Assembly: GCA_048265185.1 (NCBI GenBank)
Contig: JBLXBZ010000003.1
Location: 248,001-312,000 of the forward strand
Origin: JBLXBZ01 sp048265185
GTDB lineage: Bacteria > Pseudomonadota > Alphaproteobacteria > Rhizobiales > Stappiaceae
Direction of reading: 5' to 3'
DNA length: 64,000 bases
This document shows positions 8,452-17,616 of the stretch, piece by piece; positions within the stretch are counted from its first letter, which is position 1; every line of letters starts with the position of its first letter. The translations under genes and the position numbers were made by a program. The notes beneath the pieces were generated by a model, which saw nothing but the letters and a program-made list of their open reading frames with translations, did no database searches and had not been told where the DNA came from.

Positions 8452-9773
8452 GTGACCTTGATCTGTGGTTATCGCTAGGCGCGATCGTGGCTTTGTTGGC
8501 GCTGTCGGGTTTTTTCTCCGGTTCGGAGACGGCGCTGACGGCGGCCTCGCGCGCGCGCATGCACCAACTTGAGAAATCCGGCGACAAACGCGCCGGGGTG
8601 GTGTCGCAATTAATCGCGGAGCGGGAGCGGCTGTTGGGGTCTTTGTTGCTTGGCAACAATTTGGTCAACATTCTCGCCTCGTCTCTCGCCACAAGCGTTT
8701 TACTGCGCCTGTTTGGCGACGCCGGGGTGGTTTACGCCACATTGGCTATGACGGCTCTCGTTCTGATTTTCGCTGAAGTCCTTCCCAAGACATGGGCGAT
8801 TTCAAGCCCTGATCAATTCGCCTTATCCGTTTCCCGGGCCGTACGACCTCTTGTTCGGTTTCTAGGGCCGATCGTGTCGGCCGTGAGCTTTATCGTTCGT
8901 GTGGTCTTGCGTCTGTTCGGGATTGACGTGGATGACGACAGCGCCGTTTTGTCCGCCCATGAAGAACTGCGTGGAACGGTGGATCTGCAACATAAGGAAG
9001 GCGGGCTTGTGAAAGCTGAGCGGGACCGGATCGGCGGCCTGCTTGATCTGGTGGAGCTTGATGTTTCCGACGTCATGGTTCATCGAACCAATATGCTGGC
9101 CTTGAACGCGGATGATCCGCCCGCCAAGCTAATTGAGGACGCGCTCAACAGCCCATACACGCGCTTGCCGTTATGGCGCGGCGCGCAGGATAATTTTATT
9201 GGCGTGCTTCACGCCAAGGATCTTTTGCGCGCTTTGGCAAAGAACGGCGGTAAGATGGAGGAGCTTGATATTGGCGAGATCGTCTCGGAGCCTTGGTTCG
9301 TGCCCGACACCACGACGCTGCAAGATCAGCTGAATGTCTTTTTGAAACGTAAAACCCATTTCGCTCTGGTTGTCGATGAGTATGGCGAGGTGATGGGTTT
9401 GGTGACGCTTGAGGACATTCTTGAGGAAATCGTCGGCGAGATCGCCGACGAGCATGATATCGAGCTTCCGGGTTTGCGCCCCCAGGCGGATGGATCTGTT
9501 ATCGTTGACGGCTCGGTGACCATTCGCGACCTCAACCGGGCGACGGATTGGGATTTGCCGGACGAGGAGGCGACCACCATCGCCGGACTGGTGATTCATG
9601 AAGCGCGTATGATTCCAGAAGAGCGGCAGGTTTTCACCTTCCACGGTTTTCGCTTCACCGTGCTGCAACGGGTGAAAAACCGTATCACGCGTTTGCGGAT
9701 CATGCCGTTGGCGCTGATGAAGCGCCAGATAGCGCCTTCACTGCCCGCGACGCCGACGGTGCCGGCGCATTAG
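8448..9773 (+). CDS. CNNM/CorC (HlyC) family membrane protein with CBS pair
   Basis: 441 residues: a DUF21 membrane domain with several helices at about 5-170, including FSGSETALTAASRARM and LLLGNNLVNI motifs; two CBS domains at about 195-320; and a CorC/HlyC C-terminal domain at about 335-420 (ATTIAGLV). Members act in magnesium or cobalt export or resistance at the inner membrane and are often labelled hemolysin without proof. The ATGA overlap with aroB shows coupling; the metabolic link is not obvious. Transport substrate cannot be told from sequence. Confidence 0.9.
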   Translation: MSDLDLWLSLGAIVALLALSGFFSGSETALTAASRARMHQLEKSGDKRAGVVSQLIAERERLLGSLLLGNNLVNILASSLATSVLLRLFGDAGVVYATLAMTALVLIFAEVLPKTWAISSPDQFALSVSRAVRPLVRFLGPIVSAVSFIVRVVLRLFGIDVDDDSAVLSAHEELRGTVDLQHKEGGLVKAERDRIGGLLDLVELDVSDVMVHRTNMLALNADDPPAKLIEDALNSPYTRLPLWRGAQDNFIGVLHAKDLLRALAKNGGKMEELDIGEIVSEPWFVPDTTTLQDQLNVFLKRKTHFALVVDEYGEVMGLVTLEDILEEIVGEIADEHDIELPGLRPQADGSVIVDGSVTIRDLNRATDWDLPDEEATTIAGLVIHEARMIPEERQVFTFHGFRFTVLQRVKNRITRLRIMPLALMKRQIAPSLPATPTVPAH

Positions 9774-9808
9774 GACGTTAGAACGGGCGTACGCATTGAT
9801 TGTCTGCG

Positions 9809-10855
9809 TCAGTCCAGAAGTTTGAAGCGCAGAAGAAGCGTGCGTTGCAGCAGCGAGCGGTTGTCGTCGGACAATAGCGTCACAATAGTCGCGCCCGTGG
9901 GGTCTTCATGGGCCGCTATGCCTTCCATATTGTCAATTTGATCGCCGTAATCCGCTTCCATCAACACTTCGCCGTCAAGCACGACGTTTGGAGCGATGTT
10001 CTCGCCGGGAAGGCGCCTTATCCGCATCCCTATTCCGTCTCTGAGATTGAAACGGCGCTCTAGCAGCAGCAAGTCCCCGCCGGGCAGGAAGGCCGCGTCG
10101 GTGGCGTCATAGTCGCCGTTACGCTTGACGGTGAAGGTTCCCGCCCGTGGCCCGCCGACAATAAAGGCGGGCAAATCATGTTCATGGGTTTTTCCGCGCT
10201 CGGCGATGACGACGATGGCCTCTCCAAGAGGCGAACCCTCTGGCGCCGCCGCCATAGCTTCCATGCCTTTGTTGTGGCGCAGGTTTTTCACGGCTTTGGG
10301 CATGGGGAAGCGTTTTGCGCGCACAGTGGGATCAAGCGGATAAGGAAAGGAGAGAACACGCGCCCAGCCCTCAAAGGCCACCAGTAGAGTTTTTACGCCT
10401 TTGATTGTGGCCAGCGTCAAGGCTTCCGCGTCGGATTGCCCCTTGCTGATCAACGGATCGCCGTTTTCTCCAATCATCGGAGCTATATGTGCGTGGGTGA
10501 GTTTCAACGGCGCCCCTTCGGGGGACTGCATAAGCGTGGCGGAAAGCCATAAGCCATTGTCGGAGACGGCGATTACTTCAGCGCCGTCGTCACCGACGAT
10601 CAGGCTGGAGAGGCCGCCAAAATGCCGATTGCGTGATAAAAGCTCCAATCCGCCCAAAAATTCCAAATTTCCAAAACGCTTCAAAGCGGCGTCATTGATT
10701 CTGAAATGTTGGATCGGGCGAGAATCGACGCGCAGCGGCTCGCTCTGTACGACAGGCTGGGCGCGGGCCTGCGTAACCGCACCCGTGGCGGCGACAATAG
10801 CGACGGCGCACAAGATCATGCGCGCCAGTCGCCTAATTGGAAGGGGGCGTCCCAC
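9809..10855 (-). CDS. Exported esterase-like activity of phytase family protein
   Basis: 348 residues with a signal peptide (Arg-rich start, hydrophobic core ILCAVAIVAATGAV, likely cut after ARAQ). The mature part resembles the phytase/esterase-like beta-propeller family (PF13449): GGLSSLIVGDDG, SDNGLW, SDAEALTL, NKGMEAMA and DNMEGIA are repeated blade motifs with acidic residues that may bind calcium. The gene begins 5 bases after the cobT stop, so it is in the cobS-cobT operon, an arrangement I associate with alphaproteobacteria. Substrate unknown; the phytase name is only structural. Confidence 0.8.
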   Translation of the reverse strand: MGRPLPIRRLARMILCAVAIVAATGAVTQARAQPVVQSEPLRVDSRPIQHFRINDAALKRFGNLEFLGGLELLSRNRHFGGLSSLIVGDDGAEVIAVSDNGLWLSATLMQSPEGAPLKLTHAHIAPMIGENGDPLISKGQSDAEALTLATIKGVKTLLVAFEGWARVLSFPYPLDPTVRAKRFPMPKAVKNLRHNKGMEAMAAAPEGSPLGEAIVVIAERGKTHEHDLPAFIVGGPRAGTFTVKRNGDYDATDAAFLPGGDLLLLERRFNLRDGIGMRIRRLPGENIAPNVVLDGEVLMEADYGDQIDNMEGIAAHEDPTGATIVTLLSDDNRSLLQRTLLLRFKLLD

Positions 10856-10860
10856 GCCGC

Positions 10861-12777
10861 TTACCCCGACTTTCGGGCGTGCCGCTTTCGGCGCTGATTT
10901 CGCGCGCTTGCGGCGACATTCGTCGTCTCGTCGTCGAAGAGGTCCGCGAGTTGGTCAGTCATGGCCCCAGCCAATTCCTCGGCGTCGACGATCGTCACGG
11001 CGCGCCGATAGTAGCGCGTTACGTCATGACCGATGCCGATGGCGAGCATTTCCACTGGCGAGCGGTTTTCAATTTCATCGATGACCCAGCGTAGGTGCTT
11101 TTCCAGATAATTTCCAGGGTTCACTGACAAGGTGCAGTCGTCAACGGGGGCGCCGTCGGAAATCATCATTAGGATCTTGCGCTGTTCCGGTCGCGCCAAT
11201 AAACGCTTATGCGCCCAGTCAAGCGCTTCGCCGTCAATGTTTTCCTTCAGGAGCCCTTCGCGCATCATCAGGCCAAGGTTGCGCCGGGCGCGCCGCCAGG
11301 GGGCGTCCGCCGCCTTATAGACAAGGTGGCGCAGGTCGTTCAATCTGCCCGGCTGGGCGGGTTTGCCCGCTTCAAGCCAAGCTTCGCGCGACTGGCCGCC
11401 TTTCCACGCCTTTGTGGTGAACCCGAGGATTTCCACCTTGACGCCGCAGCGTTCCAGAGTGCGCGCGAGAATGTCGGCGCATGCGGCGGCGACGGTGATC
11501 GGGCGCCCGCGCATAGAGCCGGAGTTGTCAAGCAGCAGGGTGACCACCGTATCGCGGAAGTTGGTGTCGCTCTCCTGCTTGAAGGCTAGCGGCTGCATCG
11601 GGTCAGTGACGACGCGGGTCAGACGCGCTGTGTCAAGCATGCCCTCTTCAAGGTCGAAGCTCCAGGTCCTATTCTGCTGCGCTTGCAATTTGCGTTGTAG
11701 CCTGTTGGCGAGCCGGGCCACTGCGCCATGAAGATTGGTTAGTTGTTTGTCGAGAAAACCACGCAGCCGGTCAAGCTCCGCTTGGTCGCATAATTCTTCG
11801 GCGAAAGTGATTTCGTCGAACTTCCTGTTGAAGACCTTATAGTCGGGCGCCGGCGGCATGTTGGAGAAGGGCAGCTCGCGCCGCTCGCCCTCGCCCGCGT
11901 CTTCGGATTCGCCCGCCATGTCCTCTTCGGACATTTCGCTCATGTCGCTGTCGGCGGCCTCATTCTCTCCCGTCTCTTGTTCTTCGCCGGAAAGTTCTTG
12001 CTCCTGAGGCGCGCCTTGTTCTTCGCCCGCGTCTTCCTCCGCCTCGCCGGAGGTGTCGGAGCGATCGGACTCATCCTGATTGCTTTCGTCCTCGTCGCTA
12101 TCGTCTTCCTGAGCTTCGTCTCCGAGCTCGTCCTGCATGTCGAGAGAGGATAAAACGTTGCGCAAGGCGGAGGCGAAGGCTGGCTGGTCCTCTACCCGGG
12201 TCACGAGGCGATCAAGCTCGCCGCCTGCTTTTTCTTCGATCCAGTCGCGCCATAGGTCGACGATGCGGGTGGCGTTTGCGGGCGGCTCAAGGCCGGTTAG
12301 CCGCTCCCGGACCATCAATGCGACGGCGTCTTCGAGGGGGGCGTCGGCGCGGTCGCTGACGGTGGCTCCGCCAGCGCGCGCGTAGCGATCATCAAGCATG
12401 GCGGTGAGATTTTCGGCGACTCCCGCCATGCGGTTCGCGCCCACGGCTTCGCAGCGCGCCTGTTCCACGGCGTCGAAAATCGCCCGCGCCGTTTCCCCCT
12501 GCGGCAGATGCTTGCGATGCGTTTTGGCGTTATGGCACGCCAGTTTTAACGCGATGGCGTCGCCTTGCCCCCGAGTGACGGCGATGTCGGCGGCGCTGAT
12601 TCGCCGCGAGGGTTCGGGCAAGCGCGCGGTGGTCCCTGAAAGCGACGCGCGGTCAGCCGAAAACACCACTTCGAGTTCCGTTTGACCCGAAATGGCGCGC
12701 ATGGTCGAGCTGACCGCCTGTTTCAAGAGATCGTTGGAGGCTTTGTATTTATCCGAAGAACTCATCGCCGTCGCCAT
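10861..12777 (-). CDS. cobT: Aerobic cobaltochelatase subunit CobT
   Basis: 638 residues. With CobN and CobS it inserts cobalt into hydrogenobyrinic acid a,c-diamide for aerobic cobalamin synthesis. The C-terminal VWA domain carries the MIDAS motif DNSGS with Asp417, Ser419 and Ser421. The middle, residues about 215-300, is a long Glu/Asp/Ser tract typical of CobT and of the magnesium chelatase D relative. It lies 83 bases after cobS. CobN is not in the window. The start could also be the ATG at 12765; neither has a strong ribosome site. Confidence 0.95.
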   Translation of the reverse strand: MATAMSSSDKYKASNDLLKQAVSSTMRAISGQTELEVVFSADRASLSGTTARLPEPSRRISAADIAVTRGQGDAIALKLACHNAKTHRKHLPQGETARAIFDAVEQARCEAVGANRMAGVAENLTAMLDDRYARAGGATVSDRADAPLEDAVALMVRERLTGLEPPANATRIVDLWRDWIEEKAGGELDRLVTRVEDQPAFASALRNVLSSLDMQDELGDEAQEDDSDEDESNQDESDRSDTSGEAEEDAGEEQGAPQEQELSGEEQETGENEAADSDMSEMSEEDMAGESEDAGEGERRELPFSNMPPAPDYKVFNRKFDEITFAEELCDQAELDRLRGFLDKQLTNLHGAVARLANRLQRKLQAQQNRTWSFDLEEGMLDTARLTRVVTDPMQPLAFKQESDTNFRDTVVTLLLDNSGSMRGRPITVAAACADILARTLERCGVKVEILGFTTKAWKGGQSREAWLEAGKPAQPGRLNDLRHLVYKAADAPWRRARRNLGLMMREGLLKENIDGEALDWAHKRLLARPEQRKILMMISDGAPVDDCTLSVNPGNYLEKHLRWVIDEIENRSPVEMLAIGIGHDVTRYYRRAVTIVDAEELAGAMTDQLADLFDDETTNVAASARNQRRKRHARKSG

Positions 12778-12860
12778 CTGTTTTCAAATTAAGCGCGCAA
12801 GGCTCAAAGCCCGCGCAATTCAATCGAAGGGCGAGCGCATGGGGCGCTCGCCCGCTCGCC

Positions 12861-13844
12861 TCAGCTCATGACGACATTCACCGCGGATTCTGGCAATTCT
12901 TCGCCGAAGCATCGCTGATAGAACTCGGCGACGACGGGGCGTTCGAATTCGTCGCATTTGTTGAGGAAGGTCAAACGGAAAGCGAATCCGACGTCGCCGA
13001 ATATTTCCGCGTTTTCCGCCCATGTGATGACGGTGCGCGGGCTCATGACGGTGGATAGGTCGCCGTTTATGAAGGCGTTGCGGGTCATATCCGCTACGCG
13101 AACCATTTTGGCGACTGTCGCCCGGCCCTCGGCGTTACGATAGCTCTGGGCCTTGGCGAGAATAATCTCAACCTCATTGTCGTGCGGCAGATAATTTAGC
13201 GTGGTGACGATCGACCAACGGTCCATTTGGCCTTGGTTGATTTGCTGGGTGCCATGATAAAGGCCCGAGGTGTCGCCAAGGCCAACCGTATTGGCGGTGG
13301 CGAACATGCGGAAGGCGGGGTGAGGGCGGATAACGCGGCTCTGGTCAAGCAGCGTCAGTTTGCCAGCGACCTCGAGAACGCGCTGAATCACGAACATGAC
13401 GTCGGCGCGGCCAGCGTCATATTCGTCGAAAACAAGCGCGATGTTGTTTTGCAGCGCCCAAGGCAGAATGCCGTCTTTGAATTCGGTGACTTGCTGACCA
13501 TCGCGCATGACGATGGCGTCTTTGCCTATGAGATCGATACGCGAGATGTGACTGTCGAGATTGATCCGCACGCAAGGCCAGTTGAGCCGGGCGGCGACTT
13601 GCTCGATGTGGGTCGATTTTCCGGTGCCATGATAGCCGGTGACCATTACGCGGCGATTGCGCGCGAATCCGGCGAGAATCGCCAAAGTGGTTGGCCGGTC
13701 GAAAAGATAGTCCGGGTCAAGATCCGGCACATGTTCGCTGCGCTCTTTGAACGCTGGAACTTGCAAATCGCTTTCGATGCCGAAGACATCGCGCACGGAA
13801 ACCATTGTGTCAGGAAGATTTTCAGCCGTCGTCATTTCAGTCAT
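12861..13844 (-). CDS. cobS: Aerobic cobaltochelatase subunit CobS
   Basis: 327-residue AAA+ ATPase that forms a ring with CobT and drives cobalt insertion by CobN. Walker A is GYHGTGKS at residues 70-77, Walker B NIALVFDEYD near 136-145, sensor residues follow in MFATANTVG and the RFRLTFLNK-like end is conserved. The length matches the family exactly. It begins the cobS-cobT-phytase/esterase-like operon; the J-domain gene upstream on the same strand is 130 bases away. Confidence 0.96.
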   Translation of the reverse strand: MTEMTTAENLPDTMVSVRDVFGIESDLQVPAFKERSEHVPDLDPDYLFDRPTTLAILAGFARNRRVMVTGYHGTGKSTHIEQVAARLNWPCVRINLDSHISRIDLIGKDAIVMRDGQQVTEFKDGILPWALQNNIALVFDEYDAGRADVMFVIQRVLEVAGKLTLLDQSRVIRPHPAFRMFATANTVGLGDTSGLYHGTQQINQGQMDRWSIVTTLNYLPHDNEVEIILAKAQSYRNAEGRATVAKMVRVADMTRNAFINGDLSTVMSPRTVITWAENAEIFGDVGFAFRLTFLNKCDEFERPVVAEFYQRCFGEELPESAVNVVMS

Positions 13845-13974
13845 CAGTCCTCCGCTGCCCCTGCGCTTCGCCGGGATTTGGGATCATTTGCTAGGAACAC
13901 ATTCGCGAGGGGTCGCGTATATGCGGTAATTTGGATCTGTCGCGCCTGGGAGTACAGGTAGGTCGGGTCGCTTT

Positions 13975-14553
13975 TTAGCAGAATCCGGCTTTCTTGAGCA
14001 GATTGTAAGCTTGTATTATTTGGCGCAAACGCTCCTCGGAGGAGCGATCGCCGCCGTTGGCGTCTGGGTGGTGGCGTTTGACGAGTTCCTTATAGCGAGA
14101 TTTCACGTCGGCTCCCCGCTTCGTCGGTTCCAATCCAAGGGTGTCGAACGCGCGCGCCTCTAAAGCTTTGAGCTTTGGGCGGCGTGCGCCGCTGGGCTGT
14201 TGTGGGCTTTCTTTTGCGGCGCTTGCGCCGCTGGCCGCTTCCCCTGCCGCGGCGCCTTTGGAGTTCACGCCCATTTTCCAGGTCGGGCGATGGCCAACCA
14301 TGGAATCTTTTTGGTAGCTGCGCACGGCGTCGTCGTTCATGCCGGAAAAATAATTGTAGGACTTATTGTACTCGCGCACATGGTCCACGCAAAAATGAAG
14401 GTATTCGCCTTCATGATCCCGGCCTTTCGGCGCACGGTGGGTCCCCGGTCGGTCGCAACCTTCCCATTGGCAGCCAATTTTTACATCCTTTTCAACCCGT
14501 TTTTTTTTGGATTTTACACGGATGCTGTCGAATATTTGTGAGTTGAGTTTCAT
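13975..14553 (-). CDS. J-domain protein (DnaJ-like), alphaproteobacterial type
   Basis: 192 residues from the ATG at 14553 (MKLNSQIFDSIRVK). The J domain is at the C-terminus, about residues 130-190, with the HPD motif in KRHHPDANGG that stimulates Hsp70 ATPase. The N-terminal half has paired Cys and His residues (CQWEGCDRPG, HFCVDHV) that could bind zinc, then a low-complexity Ala/Ser linker. The frame runs upstream to 14748 but that part overlaps the bolA promoter and is not family-like. It is divergent from bolA, as in many alphaproteobacteria. Specific clients unknown. Confidence 0.88.
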   Translation of the reverse strand: MKLNSQIFDSIRVKSKKKRVEKDVKIGCQWEGCDRPGTHRAPKGRDHEGEYLHFCVDHVREYNKSYNYFSGMNDDAVRSYQKDSMVGHRPTWKMGVNSKGAAAGEAASGASAAKESPQQPSGARRPKLKALEARAFDTLGLEPTKRGADVKSRYKELVKRHHPDANGGDRSSEERLRQIIQAYNLLKKAGFC

Positions 14554-14690
14554 GGCGTCAATTGTTTGAGGGCGACATCCATCATCAAGCATGGCTTCGA
14601 TGACACGGCAAATCAACCCGAATAGATAGGCCTCTATAAGGCGACTCCGCAAGCCCTTGACGGATGTCTTTTGAAAGTTGAAAAGGAAGA

Positions 14691-14975
14691 ATGAGCTATC
14701 AAGGTATGATTGAGCAGAAATTACGGGCTGCGTTCTCGCCGATTTCACTGGAAGTCATCGACGAATCAGAAAGCCATCATGGTCATGCAGGCTGGGCTGA
14801 AGGCGGGGAGACGCATTTTCGGGTGAGAATTGTCTCCGCCGCTTTTGCGGGCATGAACCGTCTTGCGCGTCACCGGGCGATCAATGAGGCGCTCAAACAG
14901 GAGCTTGCGGAGAAAGTGCATGCGCTCGCCATCGAGGTTCGCGCTCCTGATGAAGCGAATCCGCGCGTTCGATAA
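14691..14975 (+). CDS. bolA: BolA family protein
   Basis: 94 residues, a single class II KH-like BolA domain. The signature includes DESESHHGHAGW, with His residues able to join a [2Fe-2S] cluster together with a monothiol glutaredoxin, and FAGMNRLARHRAINEAL in the helix-turn-helix-like part. BolA proteins act in iron-sulfur trafficking and envelope control. The gene starts 138 bases upstream of the divergent J-domain gene and converges with the transporter gene after it, the stops being 18 bases apart. Confidence 0.93.
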   Translation: MSYQGMIEQKLRAAFSPISLEVIDESESHHGHAGWAEGGETHFRVRIVSAAFAGMNRLARHRAINEALKQELAEKVHALAIEVRAPDEANPRVR

Positions 14976-14993
14976 CGCCGCGCTTATATATCC

Positions 14994-15650
14994 TTAGATG
15001 GTTCTTTCTGGCGCGGTGGGCGCGCCAATAACGTTCAATAGAAGTCTGTAGGGCGCCAGCAAAGCCGCGGCGACGAGCAGTTTGACGGAAAAATCACCTA
15101 TCGCCCAAGACGCCCAGCGGGGAGCCTCCAAAGGCAAAACTCCCAAAATCGGAGCGAATTCGACGGCGAAAGCGTCGTTATACCCAAGGATCGCGCTGAA
15201 AACCGACGAAAAGGCCAGAGCAAAGAAAATACATGTGTCGAGGATGGATCCGCATAGGGATGAGATCACCGGCGCTTTCCACCAGCTTTGGCGGCGTAAA
15301 CGGTTGAAGACGGCGATATCGAGCAGCTGCGCCAGTAAGAATGCGGTTCCCGACGCTATAGCGATTCGCGGGGTCGCCAACCAGATGGATAGCGCGACGG
15401 CGACGACGAAGCCGATGAACACCACGTTGCGCGCGGCCTTGGGACCAAAACGGCGGTTGGTGAGATCGTTGACTAGAAAGGCGGCGGGATAGGTGAAGGC
15501 GCCCCAAGTCAACAGGTCCGCGAGATTGAGCGCGCCTATTCTCAGGTCGACCGGATATTGAACCAGAATGTTTGACGCCACCACGACAATAGTCATTGCG
15601 ACCATGGCGCTAACCGTGGTCAAGGCGGGAGAAAGAGGGGGGCGCGTCAT
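14994..15650 (-). CDS. Queuosine precursor transporter (YhhQ/VUT family)
   Basis: A 218-residue inner-membrane protein with about six helices. It has the DUF165 (PF02592) marks: NILVQYP in the first helix, FTYPAAFLVNDLTNRRFGP after the second, and GSILDTCIFFALAF in the fifth. The family imports preQ0/preQ1 for queuosine tRNA modification. The ATG at 15650 (MTRPPLSP) is preferred; a GTG at 15704 would add 18 polar residues and neither has a convincing ribosome site. It is followed by convergent bolA. Confidence 0.88.
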   Translation of the reverse strand: MTRPPLSPALTTVSAMVAMTIVVVASNILVQYPVDLRIGALNLADLLTWGAFTYPAAFLVNDLTNRRFGPKAARNVVFIGFVVAVALSIWLATPRIAIASGTAFLLAQLLDIAVFNRLRRQSWWKAPVISSLCGSILDTCIFFALAFSSVFSAILGYNDAFAVEFAPILGVLPLEAPRWASWAIGDFSVKLLVAAALLAPYRLLLNVIGAPTAPERTI

Positions 15651-15726
15651 TGTTGTGATCCAGTTTTGGGGCGGCTTATAGCTATAATCGTTGAAGGGTG
15701 ACACTAAACGATGGCTACATTAAAGC

Positions 15727-15747
15727 AAAAAGGGCGCCGAGGCGCCC
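15727..15747 (-). terminator. Rho-independent terminator, minus strand, downstream of rpmB
   Basis: A 6-bp GC stem with a CTCG tetraloop (15732-15747) is followed on the minus strand by five T (15731-15727). It lies 166 bases beyond the rpmB stop and upstream of the transporter gene. Confidence 0.7.
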
Positions 15748-15868
15748 AAATTATTTTCCATCTCACGCAGACTTTAGACTTACGCCGCGCCTGATGAACT
15801 CTAGCTTGTCGTCAAACCGTGCAAAGCTCAGTTTTGTGCTTTGAAGGTGTAATTTCAAAATTCCAACA

Positions 15869-15900
15869 GCGCCGTTCATTCTAAAGGAATGTAACGGCGC
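15869..15900 (-). terminator. Hairpin just after rpmB
   Basis: A 13-bp stem with one bulged base and a five-base loop begins 12 bases after the rpmB stop. No T tract follows directly, so it may be a 3'-end stabilising hairpin or weak terminator ahead of the stronger one at 15727-15747. Confidence 0.45.
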
Positions 15901-15912
15901 CGTGAATGGAAA

Positions 15913-16206
15913 TTAACTTGCGGCGGCTGCCTGACGGCGTTTGACTTCGGTTTTGATCAAACGCGCTTTGGCTGACAATTCGCTGTCGGCGGCTTTGGCG
16001 AGAAATCCGTCAAGCCCGCCACGGTGTTCAACCGAACGCAGAGCGTAAGCCGTGATCCGGAGCTTGTATGTTTCGCCAAGCGTATCGGACATAAGAGAAA
16101 CATTACATAAATTCGGCAGGAAACGGCGACGCGATCTATTGTTCGCGTGGCTTACATTGTTACCGGACATGACGTCCTTGCCGGTGAGTTCGCAGCGGCG
16201 GGCCAT
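15913..16206 (-). CDS. rpmB: 50S ribosomal protein L28
   Basis: 97 residues, the length typical of alphaproteobacterial L28. It starts MARRCELTGKDVMSGNNVSHANN, with the N-terminal Cys-containing CELTG motif and the basic RSRRRFLPN stretch that contacts 23S rRNA. Single gene, with a hairpin and a terminator downstream and a 299-base gap to the divergent DUF3108 gene. Confidence 0.97.
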   Translation of the reverse strand: MARRCELTGKDVMSGNNVSHANNRSRRRFLPNLCNVSLMSDTLGETYKLRITAYALRSVEHRGGLDGFLAKAADSELSAKARLIKTEVKRRQAAAAS

Positions 16207-16505
16207 GGGTCACCTTCTTCGTGTTTTGCGGCCCGTCTGGGCCCTGTAAATTTCAATACCGGATCGGTGCGAGCGGCAAAGTCCCGCAAACGCGATCCCG
16301 GCGATGATCGGAAAGTTGGCCTGCTATAAAGAGCTAAACCGGTTTCGTCAAGCCGTCTTCGCATGAAACGACCCTTTGTGAGGGGGGAGTTTCGCTCGCG
16401 TCTTCAAACTGAAGGCGTTATTATCCGAAAAGATTAAAGTTTGCATTATGTTAACCATAAAGGTGCAGAATCAATCGAAATTCAGGTCATCAAACTTCGT
16501 TAGAC
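16207..16505. other. Divergent promoter region rpmB / DUF3108
   Basis: 299 bases between two divergent genes. The right half is AT-rich, as expected for promoters, but I cannot place a clear -35/-10 pair. No RNA gene or credible short ORF is seen. Confidence 0.35.
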
Positions 16506-17477
16506 ATGTTATTCTCTTATGAAAATTCACTGTCGTCAGAAGCGAATTCAAACATATCGCCGTCAGTCATGACTGGCGCTGTTGTGAGGGGCGCATTCGT
16601 GTTTTGCAGCCAAGTCTCTTTTTTTTCGGGTTTCAATTTAGCTGGAGCGCGTCTGTCGCCGAAATTGTTCATGGCGGCTCTGGCGTTGACGATGACAACG
16701 GCGCCTCTTGCGGCAAAAGCCGAAACTTCCCGCTTGGGCGGAGTTTACGATGTTTCCGTTTCTGGGTTCAAGGTGGGGCGGGGAACGCTTTCTCTGGTGG
16801 TGCAAGGCAACGCTTATTCCGCCAAAATGGGAATGGAGCCTGCGGGCGTCGGTTCGCTTTTCTCAACGGGGAAAGGGGGCGCGGAAGCGTCCGGCTGGGT
16901 GAAGGGTTCGAAAGTTTATCCGGCGCGTTACACCATGGCGTCAAGAGCGGCTAATCGGGACTTCTACGTGGATTTGGCCCAAAATGGCGGGAATGTGCGC
17001 TCCATGGAGGTCACGCCCAAGTTCAAGCCGAATAAAGAGCGAATTGTCATAACTGGCAAGCATCGCCGCAATATTGTCGATCCGCTTAGCGCGATTCTCA
17101 TGCCGGTGAAGCGGGCGAGCGACAGGTTGACGGCGAAAGCGTGTGATCGAAAGATTCCTATTTTCGATGGTTGGACGCGCTTTGACGTAAAATTGAAATT
17201 CAAGGAGCTGCGTCAGGTCTCCGGGCGCGGATATGACGGGCCTGTGGTGGTTTGTTCCGCGCGCTGGGTGCCGGTGGCGGGGCATCGCCCGTCAAAAGAA
17301 TCGGTGAAATATCTGCGCGACAACCGGGATATAGAGGCATGGCTTGCTCCTGTGGGGAATAGCTCTGTGATGGTTCCCTATAAAATAGCCATGAGCACGA
17401 AGAACGGTCGCCTTGTGGTGGAGGCCAGCCGGCTGAACCTGAGCGACGACCAGACGGACCAAGCGGCGGTTAAGTGA
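16506..17477 (+). CDS. Exported DUF3108 protein
   Basis: The frame gives 323 residues. A hydrophobic signal segment ending TAPLAAKAE lies at about residues 54-73, preceded by 50 residues that may be untranslated, so the true start may be downstream of 16506; no strong ribosome site decides it. The mature part, GGVYDVSVSGFKVGRGTLSL onwards, matches DUF3108 (PF11306), a periplasmic beta-rich domain of unknown role, with KVYPARYTMAS, KRIVDPLSAIL-like and DGWTRFDVKL segments. The gene lies alone before accA, 139 bases upstream. Confidence 0.8.
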   Translation: MLFSYENSLSSEANSNISPSVMTGAVVRGAFVFCSQVSFFSGFNLAGARLSPKLFMAALALTMTTAPLAAKAETSRLGGVYDVSVSGFKVGRGTLSLVVQGNAYSAKMGMEPAGVGSLFSTGKGGAEASGWVKGSKVYPARYTMASRAANRDFYVDLAQNGGNVRSMEVTPKFKPNKERIVITGKHRRNIVDPLSAILMPVKRASDRLTAKACDRKIPIFDGWTRFDVKLKFKELRQVSGRGYDGPVVVCSARWVPVAGHRPSKESVKYLRDNRDIEAWLAPVGNSSVMVPYKIAMSTKNGRLVVEASRLNLSDDQTDQAAVK

Positions 17478-17616
17478 TCGAATTTCCCGGTGAAATCGTG
17501 GTTTCAGGTCCTATATGCTTGACAGAATAAGCCCGTGTCGCCAGTGTCGCGCCCCAAAAGCAACGGCTTTAGCCTGCTCGGCGCCGAAACGGCGGAACTG
17601 ATGAGTGATCCAATTC